From NCBI GenBank assembly GCA_964487605.1, contig CAZARU010000013.1, positions 1-64,000 of the forward strand: a DNA stretch of 64,000 nucleotides, written 5' to 3'. Below, in pieces: positions 9,593 through 17,960 of the stretch (the first letter of the stretch is position 1; every line of letters starts with the position of its first letter). This DNA comes from JAJDAH01 sp964487605 (GTDB taxonomy: Bacteria; Myxococcota_A; Polyangia; Polyangiales; Polyangiaceae). A model generated the notes under the pieces. It was not told the DNA's origin and did not search any database. It saw only the letters and a list, made by a program, of their open reading frames with translations. Position numbers and translations under genes: made by a program.

Positions 9593-10933
9593 TCACTCGC
9601 TGGACGCGGTGACGGCGCGGTCGACGCGCCGGTCCAGCGCCTCCAGCAGTCGCATCGCGCACCGTGCGACGAGCCAGCGCCACGGTTCGGGCGGAAGGCC
9701 CAGGTTCCGGCGCGTCCAGAGCGCGGACCCCGGACCGTCGCGCCCCGCCAGGAGGTCGGCGATCATCGTCCCCGCGTAGCTCGCTTGCGCCACGCCGTGG
9801 CCGGCGTACCCGAGGGAGAAGAACACGTTGTGATGCGGCCCGGCCCGCCCCACCTGCGGGAGGAACGTCAGGGCGAAGCCGATGGGACCGCCCCAGCTCC
9901 GTTCCACCTGCACGTGAGCGAGCTCGGGGAACCGCGCTCGAAAGGCGCGCTCGAGGCTCGCGGTGATGGTCGGGTCCACGTCCGGGAGCGGTGAGTTGTC
10001 CCAGCCGTAACGGATGTGCTTGCTCCCGCCGACGATGCGCTGGTCGGCGGTCAAGCGGTAGCTCTCCAGGATCTCGTGCGCCGTGTAGATCCCCTGGCGC
10101 CCGCGCCAGGCGATGGCTCGCAGGTCCTCGGCCGTGAGAGGAGACGTCCGGTAGAGCTGCACGTGGATCTTCGCGATGGCCGGGACGGCCGCGTCGAACC
10201 CCTCGGTGAAGAGCGGCGACGTGTACGCGTTCGTCGCCACGACGACGTGACGCGCGCGCACCTCTCCGCGGGGCGTCCGGACGACCACCGTACGGGCGGG
10301 GTGAAACCCCACGACCGGCGTCTTCTCGAAGAGGAACACGCCCGCATCGAGTGCGGCGCCACGCAGCCCGCGGACGTACTTCGCGGGGTTGAGGATCCCT
10401 CCGTTCGGTTCGTGGAAGCCGCGGAGGAACGTGCGCGGCAGGCCGCGCTCTTCCATGCCGGCGCGGTCGAGCAGCTCGCCCGGGACTCCCAGCTCCATGG
10501 CGGTCGTCGCGGCGCGGTCGACGCCGCCGAACTGACGCGGGTGCACGGCGGCGAACACGTTGCCGACGCGCTCGTAGTCGCAGTCGATCCGATGTCGCTC
10601 GATGAGCGCCTCGGCGTGCCCTATGGCGACTTCGGCGAGCTCGAACAGCGTCTTCGCGGTCGCCTTGCCGTACGCCAGGACCAGCGACGGCGGGTCCTTG
10701 CCGATGGTGGGCGAAAGGTGGCCCGCGTTGCGCCCGCTCGCGCCGTACCCTGCGACCTCCGCCTCCAGGACGGCGACCGAGAGCCCCATCGAGCGCAGGG
10801 CGAGCGCCGCGGACAGGCCGGTGTAGCCCGCTCCCACCACGGCGACGTCCACGTCGAGGGAGTCCTCGAGCTCGGGCGCTCGCGCCTCGACGTGCTCGAG
10901 CCACGGGCTCACCGTCCACGTCGCGTCCGCCAC
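9593..10933 (-). CDS. FAD-dependent amine/amino-acid oxidoreductase (DAO family, PuuB/OrdL-like)
   Basis: This is a 446-residue flavoprotein with an N-terminal Rossmann fingerprint (VAVVGAGYTGLSAALAL, about residues 30-46). The PuuB/OrdL-type signature ASGRNAGHLSP follows, with a C-terminal second FAD contact in the segment FFSLGYAGHGVAQAS. The family oxidises primary or secondary amines such as gamma-glutamylputrescine or sarcosine using FAD; the substrate here cannot be told. The start is GTG. A [3Fe-4S] ferredoxin gene lies divergently 98 nt away and could share a promoter region, but a redox partnership is only a guess. Its 3' end converges on recD with a 4-nt gap. Confidence 0.85.
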   Translation of the reverse strand: MADATWTVSPWLEHVEARAPELEDSLDVDVAVVGAGYTGLSAALALRSMGLSVAVLEAEVAGYGASGRNAGHLSPTIGKDPPSLVLAYGKATAKTLFELAEVAIGHAEALIERHRIDCDYERVGNVFAAVHPRQFGGVDRAATTAMELGVPGELLDRAGMEERGLPRTFLRGFHEPNGGILNPAKYVRGLRGAALDAGVFLFEKTPVVGFHPARTVVVRTPRGEVRARHVVVATNAYTSPLFTEGFDAAVPAIAKIHVQLYRTSPLTAEDLRAIAWRGRQGIYTAHEILESYRLTADQRIVGGSKHIRYGWDNSPLPDVDPTITASLERAFRARFPELAHVQVERSWGGPIGFALTFLPQVGRAGPHHNVFFSLGYAGHGVAQASYAGTMIADLLAGRDGPGSALWTRRNLGLPPEPWRWLVARCAMRLLEALDRRVDRAVTASSE

Positions 10934-11031
10934 GGCCGGGGAGCGTAGACCCGCCGCGCCGACCCGTCACACGAGGCGCCCGAGACAAACGCCCCCGACG
11001 CGCGGCGTGCGGACCGGGTATCCTCCCCGCC

Positions 11032-11238
11032 ATGAGGAAGCTCAAAGTCGTCGTGGACTTCGACCTGTGCATCTCCAACGCGGTGTGCGCCAACACGGCT
11101 CCGAAGGTCTTCGAGGTGGACGACGAGGGCTACCTCCAGATCCTGCAGGAGTACCCGGACGACGACGTCCTCGAGAGCGTGAAGGCGGCCGTCGTGGGGT
11201 GCCCGACGGGCGCGATTGCTCTCGTGGAAGAAGCCTGA
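11032..11238 (+). CDS. Small [3Fe-4S] ferredoxin
   Basis: This 68-residue protein has the layout of single-cluster [3Fe-4S] ferredoxins that feed electrons to cytochrome P450s and related oxygenases. Cys13 and Cys19 lie in DLCISNAVC and Cys56 in VGCPTGAIAL. The second Cys of a [4Fe-4S] CxxC motif is replaced by Asn16, so a three-iron cluster is expected. The family motif AP.VFEVDDEGY is also present. There is no P450 or reductase next to it; neighbours are a divergent FAD oxidoreductase and a convergent gene of unknown function. The ATG at 11032 is the only sensible start. Confidence 0.88.
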   Translation: MRKLKVVVDFDLCISNAVCANTAPKVFEVDDEGYLQILQEYPDDDVLESVKAAVVGCPTGAIALVEEA

Positions 11239-11262
11239 CGAAGTCCCGGCCGCGCGAGGCGG

Positions 11263-13095
11263 TCACCACAGGGGGCGTCGCGACTCGGTCTCGGCCCACG
11301 GCGTCCCGCGGTTGCCCGGGATGTCTCGTCCGCCGGGATCGGTCACGAAGTTGCCTTCGTCGGCGAACGCGCGCTCCTCGTTGAAGCGGTCACCGTCGCG
11401 ACGCATCGGCAAGATCTTGCCGTGGCGCAGCAGCGCGACGACCTCGTGGGGGCCCGGTCGCAAGTCCACGAGCGCGCCCTTGCGCGCCGGGTTCAGGAGC
11501 TGCTCCTCGTTGCCGATCGGATCGGCGACGGTCTTTGCCTTGAGCGTCCAGACGAGCAGGGAGGTCGCACCGCGACCCGGGTACGGCGTCTCGAGCAGAT
11601 CGTCGTGCCCGAAGAACGTCTTGCCCACGTCGTTCTGATTGACCGGTCCGGCCATGAGGCAGCAGCCCGCGAGCAGGTCGCACCCGTCCGGCAGGTCCAC
11701 CGTGCCCATGATCTCCGCAACCAGCGACGCGCGCGCAGCGGCTGCTCCCACGCCCCGCACCGCGAGATCCCACTCGATGCCCGCGGTCGCGACCTCGGTG
11801 GGCGAGAGCCCGGCGATGTAGATGCGCTGCCCCGCCAGCGCGAAGGCCTTGCGACCGCGCTCCGCGTTGCGCGAGAAGGCCTTGAGCGTGGGCAGGTCCG
11901 CCCACAGCGGGATGCGAGCGATCAGCGCGTCGGTGACCGAGTCGAGCGACCTGCGGATCGAGCGGAGCCGCTCCTTTCCCCCAGGAGTCAGGACGTCGAC
12001 GCGCTCGAGCAGGAGCAGGTCCTTGGCCAGCTCGCGGTCGCACCCCGTCCAGTGGCTGAACGCGTTGTACGCCGCGCGACCGGCCATCGCGCGAAGCTCC
12101 TCCGGGACGTCCATGTCCTGGCGCTTCTGATACTGAGGCGGCGCCTTCTCCTCCGCGTTCACACCCGGCTGGATCCGCTCCGACCGAAACGCCACGAGGT
12201 TGGCGCCGAGCTTGCGAAAGAGCGCCCGGGGCAGCTTCACCTGCTCGTCCTGCTGTACCTGGCCCACCTGCACGACCATGGCCAGCCGCCACCCGTCGGC
12301 GCGGTCGAGGAGCGAAAGCCCGGCCATCTTCTCGATGGCCCGGATCACGCGCCGATTACGGCCACGCGTGGCGTCCCCGCAGAAAGGCTTCTGCAGCACG
12401 TTCGCTCGCCGTTTGCCGTTCGACGCGACAATCGCCGCGCGCTCCATGCCGTCGGCGAGGACGCCGAGGTGAAGCTGCCCGAGGTAGCCGATGCTCGGCA
12501 TGTCGTCCACGTGGAAGAGGCGCTTCTTCGCCGCGCGATAGGGAACGGTGACGAGGCTGACGAGCGGGCGATGGCCCACGAACGTCAAGAGCAGCGTGAA
12601 CGCCGTGCGGTAGGGGCGGGCGAGGACGACGTGCGTGTGCGTGGCGTGATCGAGCACCGCGGCGTCGCGATCACCGAGCTCTCGAAGCAGTCGTGCCACG
12701 CGCGTCGAGTCCTCCGGACCGAAGACGACGTCCCGGTGCCCGCGGAAGTTGGTGGACTGCCTCGAGGCGACCACGCCGAGGGTGGTCTCCTCGAACAGTT
12801 CCTGTTCCGTCACGGGGTCCGCGCCCTGAACCAGCTCCGTCGGACGGCCGAGGGAGAGGAGCGGCAAGAGGCTCCGCGCCTCCGCCAAGGTCGTGTTCAC
12901 CCGCGTGCGGTAGCCGATGGGCGATGACGACCGCAGCGACGTGGGCAGCGAGTAGCGAGTACGCTTCTCCCCTTCCGGGGCGAAGGCCGCGTCGCGCTTC
13001 ACGCGTTGATCGGGGGGAGGCGGGGGAATCGGGACCGCCTCCACGAGCTTGGGGGCGGCGTCGTCGGTGGCGGAGGGCGCGGGATCGTCGAGCAT
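11263..13095 (-). CDS. Protein of unknown function, 610 aa
   Basis: This is a long uninterrupted frame with the codon bias of its neighbours. The frame is open to 13482, but upstream residues look like shadow sequence (Arg-rich), and the ATG at 13093-13095 gives a natural start (MLDDPAPSATDD). The first ~50 residues are Pro- and Ala-rich and probably disordered. The rest looks globular with mixed alpha/beta character. There is no signal peptide or membrane segment, so it is probably cytoplasmic. Fairly distinctive stretches are LDHATHTHVVLARP, HVDDMPSIGYLGQLHLG and GCCLMAGPVNQNDVGKTFF near the C-terminus. I recognise no family or catalytic motif. Confidence 0.72.
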   Translation of the reverse strand: MLDDPAPSATDDAAPKLVEAVPIPPPPPDQRVKRDAAFAPEGEKRTRYSLPTSLRSSSPIGYRTRVNTTLAEARSLLPLLSLGRPTELVQGADPVTEQELFEETTLGVVASRQSTNFRGHRDVVFGPEDSTRVARLLRELGDRDAAVLDHATHTHVVLARPYRTAFTLLLTFVGHRPLVSLVTVPYRAAKKRLFHVDDMPSIGYLGQLHLGVLADGMERAAIVASNGKRRANVLQKPFCGDATRGRNRRVIRAIEKMAGLSLLDRADGWRLAMVVQVGQVQQDEQVKLPRALFRKLGANLVAFRSERIQPGVNAEEKAPPQYQKRQDMDVPEELRAMAGRAAYNAFSHWTGCDRELAKDLLLLERVDVLTPGGKERLRSIRRSLDSVTDALIARIPLWADLPTLKAFSRNAERGRKAFALAGQRIYIAGLSPTEVATAGIEWDLAVRGVGAAAARASLVAEIMGTVDLPDGCDLLAGCCLMAGPVNQNDVGKTFFGHDDLLETPYPGRGATSLLVWTLKAKTVADPIGNEEQLLNPARKGALVDLRPGPHEVVALLRHGKILPMRRDGDRFNEERAFADEGNFVTDPGGRDIPGNRGTPWAETESRRPLW

Positions 13096-13175
13096 GGCGC
13101 GAGGGGCGGCGAGGCGTGCCGCGAATCGATCCCGGGTGCAACCGCCGTCGCGGGGCGACCCGCGGGACCGCGCGA

Positions 13176-13994
13176 TCAGCGTGCAGCGGACTGTTCGGGC
13201 TGCGTGGCTTCGGCCGGAGGAGGTTCGGGCGCCGGCGGCGAGGGTTGCCCGCCGGCAGGCGGCGCCGCAGGCGCTGGGGGCGCCATGGGCGGCGGCGCCC
13301 CGGGAGAGGGACCGCCGACCGGAGCCGGGGCAGCGCCGCGGGAGCGCGCGGGATCCGGCGCGCCCGGACCGCCGTAGAACGCGAGGCGCAAGCCGATCAT
13401 GCCGACGTGTCCGGTCATCGTCTGGCTGAACGTGTGCGTGTACTCGACGACGGGACCCGCGTTGAAGTTTCCGAACTGCCACGGCTCGTAGAACGCACCG
13501 ACCGTCAGGACCGACGTGGCGCCGCCCTCGGCCACCTCGCGACCGTCTTCGCTCATCGACGCCGGACCGAGGCCGAAGTCCGCGTGGACGCCGAGATCAC
13601 GAAGCTGACCTCCCTCGTAGAAGAGCGGAAACGTCTCGACCCGAAAGAGGAACTGCGTGACCTTCGCTTCCGGACCGCTGCCCGCGAGGCTACCGCCACC
13701 GAACCCGAGACCGAAGGAGAGCCAGTCGGCGAGCGCCCCGCCGAGCCAGAGCTTGTAGCCGAGGCCGAAGGCGGCGCCGGTGTCTGCCTCGAACTCGGCG
13801 CGATCGATCTTGTTCGCGTCGTTCGGAAAACCGCTCAGGTTGCCCACGAGCCCGCCGAGCGCGCCGCCGAACGTGAAGTCGGACCGTCGTTCAGCCGCCT
13901 GGCCGCCGAAGTCGCCGTCCCAGTCGTCCTGAATCTGCGCCAGTGCCGTCTGCGGCGCGAGCAGACAGAGCAAGGTGGGAGCCAGTCGCTTCAT
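13176..13994 (-). CDS. Outer-membrane beta-barrel-like protein with Pro-rich tail
   Basis: The product is 272 residues. It begins with a type I signal peptide (MKRLAPTLLCLLAPQTALA, cleavage before Gln20). A Gly-rich region of alternating hydrophobic residues follows (GGALGGLVGNLSGF, SFGLGFGGGSLAG, AGPVVEYTHTFSQTMTG, MIGLRLAFYGG), typical of small outer-membrane beta-barrels. The last ~65 residues are almost entirely Pro, Ala and Gly, an unusual disordered extension after the barrel. The ATG at 13992-13994 is chosen because it places the signal peptide first, although the frame continues upstream. A role in transport or structure cannot be assigned. Confidence 0.7.
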   Translation of the reverse strand: MKRLAPTLLCLLAPQTALAQIQDDWDGDFGGQAAERRSDFTFGGALGGLVGNLSGFPNDANKIDRAEFEADTGAAFGLGYKLWLGGALADWLSFGLGFGGGSLAGSGPEAKVTQFLFRVETFPLFYEGGQLRDLGVHADFGLGPASMSEDGREVAEGGATSVLTVGAFYEPWQFGNFNAGPVVEYTHTFSQTMTGHVGMIGLRLAFYGGPGAPDPARSRGAAPAPVGGPSPGAPPPMAPPAPAAPPAGGQPSPPAPEPPPAEATQPEQSAAR

Positions 13995-14053
13995 CGCGAG
14001 CGGGAGCTTTCGGCGACCGGCGACGGCGGTCAAGGCCCCTCGGCGGCGGCCGG

Positions 14054-15196
14054 TCACTTCGTCGAGCCGCCGAACCATGGCCGCAGGTCCGCGCCGGGCC
14101 GGACGAGCACGCTCCGGAACTCCTGGATCACCGGCAGGGCGTCGATCCACGCCGAAGCATCGGCCCGATCCTTGTCCTGGGCATTCACCTCGCCCGCGAA
14201 GCCCGGCGGGATCTGGCTGACGAGGAACGGCGGATCCTGCGACTCGTCCATGAAGTGATACTCGTACCCGGGCACGCACAGGTTGTCGTCGTGCAGCGCG
14301 TCGATGGTACGGACGCCGTAGCTCGACAGCTCCGTCGTCGTGGCCTGCGGCGGCATCACCCAGGCATGACGTGGCGCCGCGAAGAACGCGTACTGAACCC
14401 TTCGGTTGGCGGACACCACTCGATGGCGCCGAATCACTCCGCCGTAGAGCGAGCTCTTCGACTCGTGAACTTCCACGAGCCCGCCTTCGAAGTCCGGAGC
14501 GAAACCCGACGCGAAGCGAAGCGACGTGGGGTCGTTTTCCCTGTCGAACCAGGCCACCGGCTTGCCTCCGTTGAGGAGATTCTCTGGTACGGACGCTGCC
14601 CGACGCCGGGGCGCGACGAAGTCGTCGAAAGCGCGCACCCGGTTCGGCGGCGCACGGCGCAGAACTCGGCGCAGGGCGGTGTAGTCCGTGGGGATTCGCT
14701 TTCGACCTCGGCTCGCTTCTTCGAGCGCCATCTGGAGCTCGAGGGGAAGGTCGGTGGTGAACTCCATGCTGTCGGTGATCTCGTAGCCGTCTTCGACGAC
14801 GGTGACCGCGTCTCCCTTCCCGACCCATTCCTCGCGATCTTCGAAGACCAGGTGAGAGGCACATCGCCACACCAGGGAGACGTCCTTGTAGATGATGCGT
14901 GGATGGATCACGACGCGGCGAGACCCGGGCCGCGGCTGGACGAGGAACGCGACGAAGAACCGCAGGCTCGGTTCCTGCGTGTATGTGGAGAGGTAGAAGC
15001 GCGTGCCGAACAAGTCGACGGCGTAGAGCGGCGGATACCTCCGCAGGAGATCCTTCGGGTTGCGCGCGGCGGTGCCGAGAGCCTGCAGGCGTGCGCCGCC
15101 GCTGACGAGCGCGTGAAGCTCGGCCTGAAGCCGGCGAGGGGTGGCGCGAACCAGCGTCGCGCTGGGAGCGATGCTCGAGGTGAGGGGGACCTGCAT
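14054..15196 (-). CDS. Protein of unknown function, 380 aa
   Basis: This is a long frame with normal codon bias, starting at an ATG 125 nt from a divergent gene. There is no signal peptide or TM segment. Sequence features are mixed alpha/beta with several aromatic-rich blocks (YAVDLFGTRFYLSTYTQ, GYEYHFMDESQDPP, AFFAAPRHAWVMPP). No motif I can name occurs. It may share transcription with the downstream beta-barrel gene (59 nt apart, same strand). The function is unknown. Confidence 0.65.
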   Translation of the reverse strand: MQVPLTSSIAPSATLVRATPRRLQAELHALVSGGARLQALGTAARNPKDLLRRYPPLYAVDLFGTRFYLSTYTQEPSLRFFVAFLVQPRPGSRRVVIHPRIIYKDVSLVWRCASHLVFEDREEWVGKGDAVTVVEDGYEITDSMEFTTDLPLELQMALEEASRGRKRIPTDYTALRRVLRRAPPNRVRAFDDFVAPRRRAASVPENLLNGGKPVAWFDRENDPTSLRFASGFAPDFEGGLVEVHESKSSLYGGVIRRHRVVSANRRVQYAFFAAPRHAWVMPPQATTTELSSYGVRTIDALHDDNLCVPGYEYHFMDESQDPPFLVSQIPPGFAGEVNAQDKDRADASAWIDALPVIQEFRSVLVRPGADLRPWFGGSTK

Positions 15197-15321
15197 GGGC
15201 AGGAGACTACCGCGAGGCCGTGGGCGCTACGCCAGCCGTTCGACGTGCCCGGTGCGCTCGCCGCCGGCGCGCGACTCGTCGAATCGACACGGCGACGAGG
15301 GCCAGTAGACTCGTGCCCATC

Positions 15322-16215
15322 GTGCCCGATCAGCGAGCCCCCGAGCGCGTGACGCCGCGCTGGCCCTCGTGGTTGCGGTCGGGGGCCCCACCGGCGTCGG
15401 GCCCGGGGCTGTGGCCCTTCGACGCGGAGCTGGTCGGTCTCGAGCTGGGCCTGCGTACCCTCGTCAAGCGCGAGCACTTCACCGAGGTCGCTGCGGACAC
15501 GGACGGGGCGTGGCTAGCCGGCCAGGGGATCCTGGTGTCGCGGCCGGACCTTCCCCGATCCGACGCACGACGGGTGACCTTCGGCGCGCGGTCGGAGCGC
15601 GCCTTGCACGACGCCCAGCGCCTGGAAGGCCTGCTCGCCAGGAGCGAAACGAGCAAGGCGGCGTCGGCCGAGCTGGGCCGCCTGCTCGGTTATCCCGACT
15701 GCTGCGTGGAGGCCCACGCGAACCTCGCCACGCGCGACGACGCGAGCCTGCTCGACTCGTGCCTTCCTCGCTTCCCCTACGAACCGGCGTCACCGCTGAC
15801 TCTGTGGCTGGCCGCACCGCTGGCGCTCGTCTCGCACACTCCGTGCTCCCTGCGTTGCAAAGCGACGGCCCGCCTCGCTTCGACCCTCCTGACCGAACTG
15901 GACCGCCGGCACCGCGGATTTCGCCACCGGTGGGAGCACCTCGCACGGCGCGTCCACGTGCTCGACGCGGCGGGTCGATGTTTCCTCCTCGAATCGACCG
16001 GGAACCCCGACGCACCGCGCGGCGCAGAGGTCGCATCCGCGACGGAACTCCTCGTACCGAGCCAGGGAGGCGACGTGGACGTGATGCGGGAGCACACGAC
16101 CCTGCGCGGCGAGCGGCTGCGATGCGAGGACGGCCGCTTGATGCTCGAGAATCCGTCCGCAGGGAACATCGCGTGGGCGGCGGACCATCGGGGCGCGGTC
16201 GAAGGCAGCGCGTAG
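15322..16215 (+). CDS. DUF483-like cysteine-motif protein, first gene of radical-SAM run
   Basis: The product is about 297 residues. Two Cys elements resemble those of the uncharacterised DUF483 family: LGYPDCCVEAH (Cys127, Cys128) and SHTPCSLRCKAT (Cys175, Cys179), a CC pair plus CxxxC. A metal or Fe-S site is plausible. The frame is open from 15220, but the upstream part is Arg-rich shadow. Two in-frame GTG codons (15313, 15322) are close alternatives, and no strong ribosome-binding site decides between them. The gene ends 28 nt before a tandem radical-SAM gene on the same strand, so co-transcription is likely. DUF483 is a fair but not certain assignment from motif shape; its biochemical role is unknown. 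Confidence 0.68.
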   Translation: MPDQRAPERVTPRWPSWLRSGAPPASGPGLWPFDAELVGLELGLRTLVKREHFTEVAADTDGAWLAGQGILVSRPDLPRSDARRVTFGARSERALHDAQRLEGLLARSETSKAASAELGRLLGYPDCCVEAHANLATRDDASLLDSCLPRFPYEPASPLTLWLAAPLALVSHTPCSLRCKATARLASTLLTELDRRHRGFRHRWEHLARRVHVLDAAGRCFLLESTGNPDAPRGAEVASATELLVPSQGGDVDVMREHTTLRGERLRCEDGRLMLENPSAGNIAWAADHRGAVEGSA

Positions 16216-16243
16216 CACGCGGTATGGTAGGGTCGACGAGCGA

Positions 16244-17938
16244 ATGCCGAAGGTCGCAACGTCCGCTGCGCCCGCCCGAAGCCGCGTCGGGCTGCCCATC
16301 GTCCCGGACGGTTCGCGCGAGCGGCCGCTCTTGTTGAGACTCCCCACGCCGGGTTCGGGGGCGTGCAACAACGGATGCGACCCGTGTCTGTCCCAGCCCG
16401 TCGAAGCGGTTCACTCCCACTTCGAGACCGACGTGGCCTCACGGCACGTGATCGTGCGCCACCGCGAACCGACGCTCGACCGCCACCTGCCCGACCACGT
16501 CGCGCAGCTCCTGGGTCGCGGCGCCTCGACCGTCACGGTGCTCACCAACGGTCGGATGCTCCTGTACCGTCACGCGGCAGCGCGCCTGGTGGCCGCCGGT
16601 GCCACGCGCTTCGTCGTGAAGCTGTTCGGCCTCGACCGCGAAGCCCACGATCGCCACACCCGCGACGACGGCTCGTGGGACCAGGCGCTCTCCGGCATCT
16701 CGACCGCGCAGACGCTCGGCGCGGAGGTCCTGGTCACCTTCCCGCTCGCCTGGGACGCGGGCACCGAGCAGGCCGTGGAGGCCCGAAGGGCGCTCGCGCG
16801 GAAGCTGACGGGCAGAGACCCGGTCGTGATGCCCGAGCCGCAGGTGGAGAGTCACCCCAACGAATACCGCTACGACGTCGTCGTCCTGAGAGATCCGCCC
16901 GAGCACCCGCTGTGGCGCGACAGCTTCTTCCCCATGGCTCACGTCAACACCGGGCCGGCGTGCAACATCCGATGCACCTACTGCAACGTCCACGGCGGCT
17001 CGGACCAACGGCTCTACGAAACGGCCTACGTCGAGGAGCTCATCCAGCACGCGGCCAGGCGCATCCTCACCTCGGACGGGCCCGTGGCACGCCCCACCAT
17101 CGATTTCATCGGTGGCGAGCCGACGCTGCATCCGGAGCTGCCGAGACTCGTCGCGCGGGCGCGAGAAGCCGGCTTCACCGAAGTGAGCATCTGCACCAAC
17201 GGCGTGCTTCTGGGTCGCAAGGGCTACCTCGACAGGCTGATCGAAGCCGGGCTCTCCATCATCCGCTTCTCGTTCCACGATCATCGAGAGGAGCAGGCGC
17301 GTAGCCTCGCCGACGTGCCCGCCCTCGGCAGCGCCTATCCGGACGTGGCGCGAATGCTGCTGTCGCGCCGCGACGTCCACACTCACGTCTACAGGATCAT
17401 CCTGGCGAGCACCATCGACGCGCTGCCCGAGTACCTCGACTTCCTGGCCGCGAACAATCACACCGGAAAGCCCGTCGATCTGACGTTCGGCATGCCGAGC
17501 ATGCGCGGGCGCCTGTTCGAGAACCCGCACCTCTACCCTCCCCTCGCGGGCCTGCGCGAGAAGGTGTCCCGGGCGATCGCCAAGGCCAAGGGACTCGGCA
17601 TCGAACCGGTGATCCACCACGCGCCCGCCTGCCTAGTTCCGGAGGAACCCCACCGCGCAGCGTGCCTGCACGTGACCACGGCGCAGTACGACGCCCTCAC
17701 CACGCACGACGCGGTCGTGCATTTCGAGGGAGACGCGCGCTACGGGGCTGCGTGCGAAGGCTGCGATGGTCGCACGCGGGGCTGCCACGGGCTCCCTGCG
17801 GCCTACTGGGAGGCCGACGCCGGCGCCGCGGAGGCCTGGTTGCGCCCGGTGCGGCACGAGGCGTCGACGGTCGCGTTGCCCGAGCCCCAACCCCGGGACA
17901 GACGGCGCGCCATGGCACCGAGCAAGCCTTCACCCTGA
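16244..17938 (+). CDS. Tandem (two-core) radical-SAM protein
   Basis: The 564-residue product contains two radical-SAM half-modules with the same motif order. The N-terminal one has CNNGCDPC (Cys41, 45, 48), then HREPTL where GGEPTL is expected, then VLTNGRML. The C-terminal one has CNIRCTYC (Cys240, 244, 247), IGGEPTLHPELP and ICTNGVLLG. A C-terminal Cys group (ACEGCDGRTRGC) resembles an auxiliary-cluster SPASM/twitch-like tail. Each CxxxCxxC should hold a [4Fe-4S] cluster, although the degenerate GGE suggests the first core may be altered for SAM binding. It sits between the DUF483-like gene and the HemW-like gene with 22-28 nt gaps. The substrate is unknown; no precursor peptide is visible in the gaps. 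Confidence 0.85.
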   Translation: MPKVATSAAPARSRVGLPIVPDGSRERPLLLRLPTPGSGACNNGCDPCLSQPVEAVHSHFETDVASRHVIVRHREPTLDRHLPDHVAQLLGRGASTVTVLTNGRMLLYRHAAARLVAAGATRFVVKLFGLDREAHDRHTRDDGSWDQALSGISTAQTLGAEVLVTFPLAWDAGTEQAVEARRALARKLTGRDPVVMPEPQVESHPNEYRYDVVVLRDPPEHPLWRDSFFPMAHVNTGPACNIRCTYCNVHGGSDQRLYETAYVEELIQHAARRILTSDGPVARPTIDFIGGEPTLHPELPRLVARAREAGFTEVSICTNGVLLGRKGYLDRLIEAGLSIIRFSFHDHREEQARSLADVPALGSAYPDVARMLLSRRDVHTHVYRIILASTIDALPEYLDFLAANNHTGKPVDLTFGMPSMRGRLFENPHLYPPLAGLREKVSRAIAKAKGLGIEPVIHHAPACLVPEEPHRAACLHVTTAQYDALTTHDAVVHFEGDARYGAACEGCDGRTRGCHGLPAAYWEADAGAAEAWLRPVRHEASTVALPEPQPRDRRRAMAPSKPSP

Positions 17939-17960
17939 GCTTCGAGATGGTCCGTTCGCG

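Noticed and set aside
16216..17960. Small precursor-peptide gene for the radical-SAM proteins
   Set aside because: Gaps of 28 and 22 nt leave no room for a separate peptide; none is evident within the region between 20388 and 20445 either.
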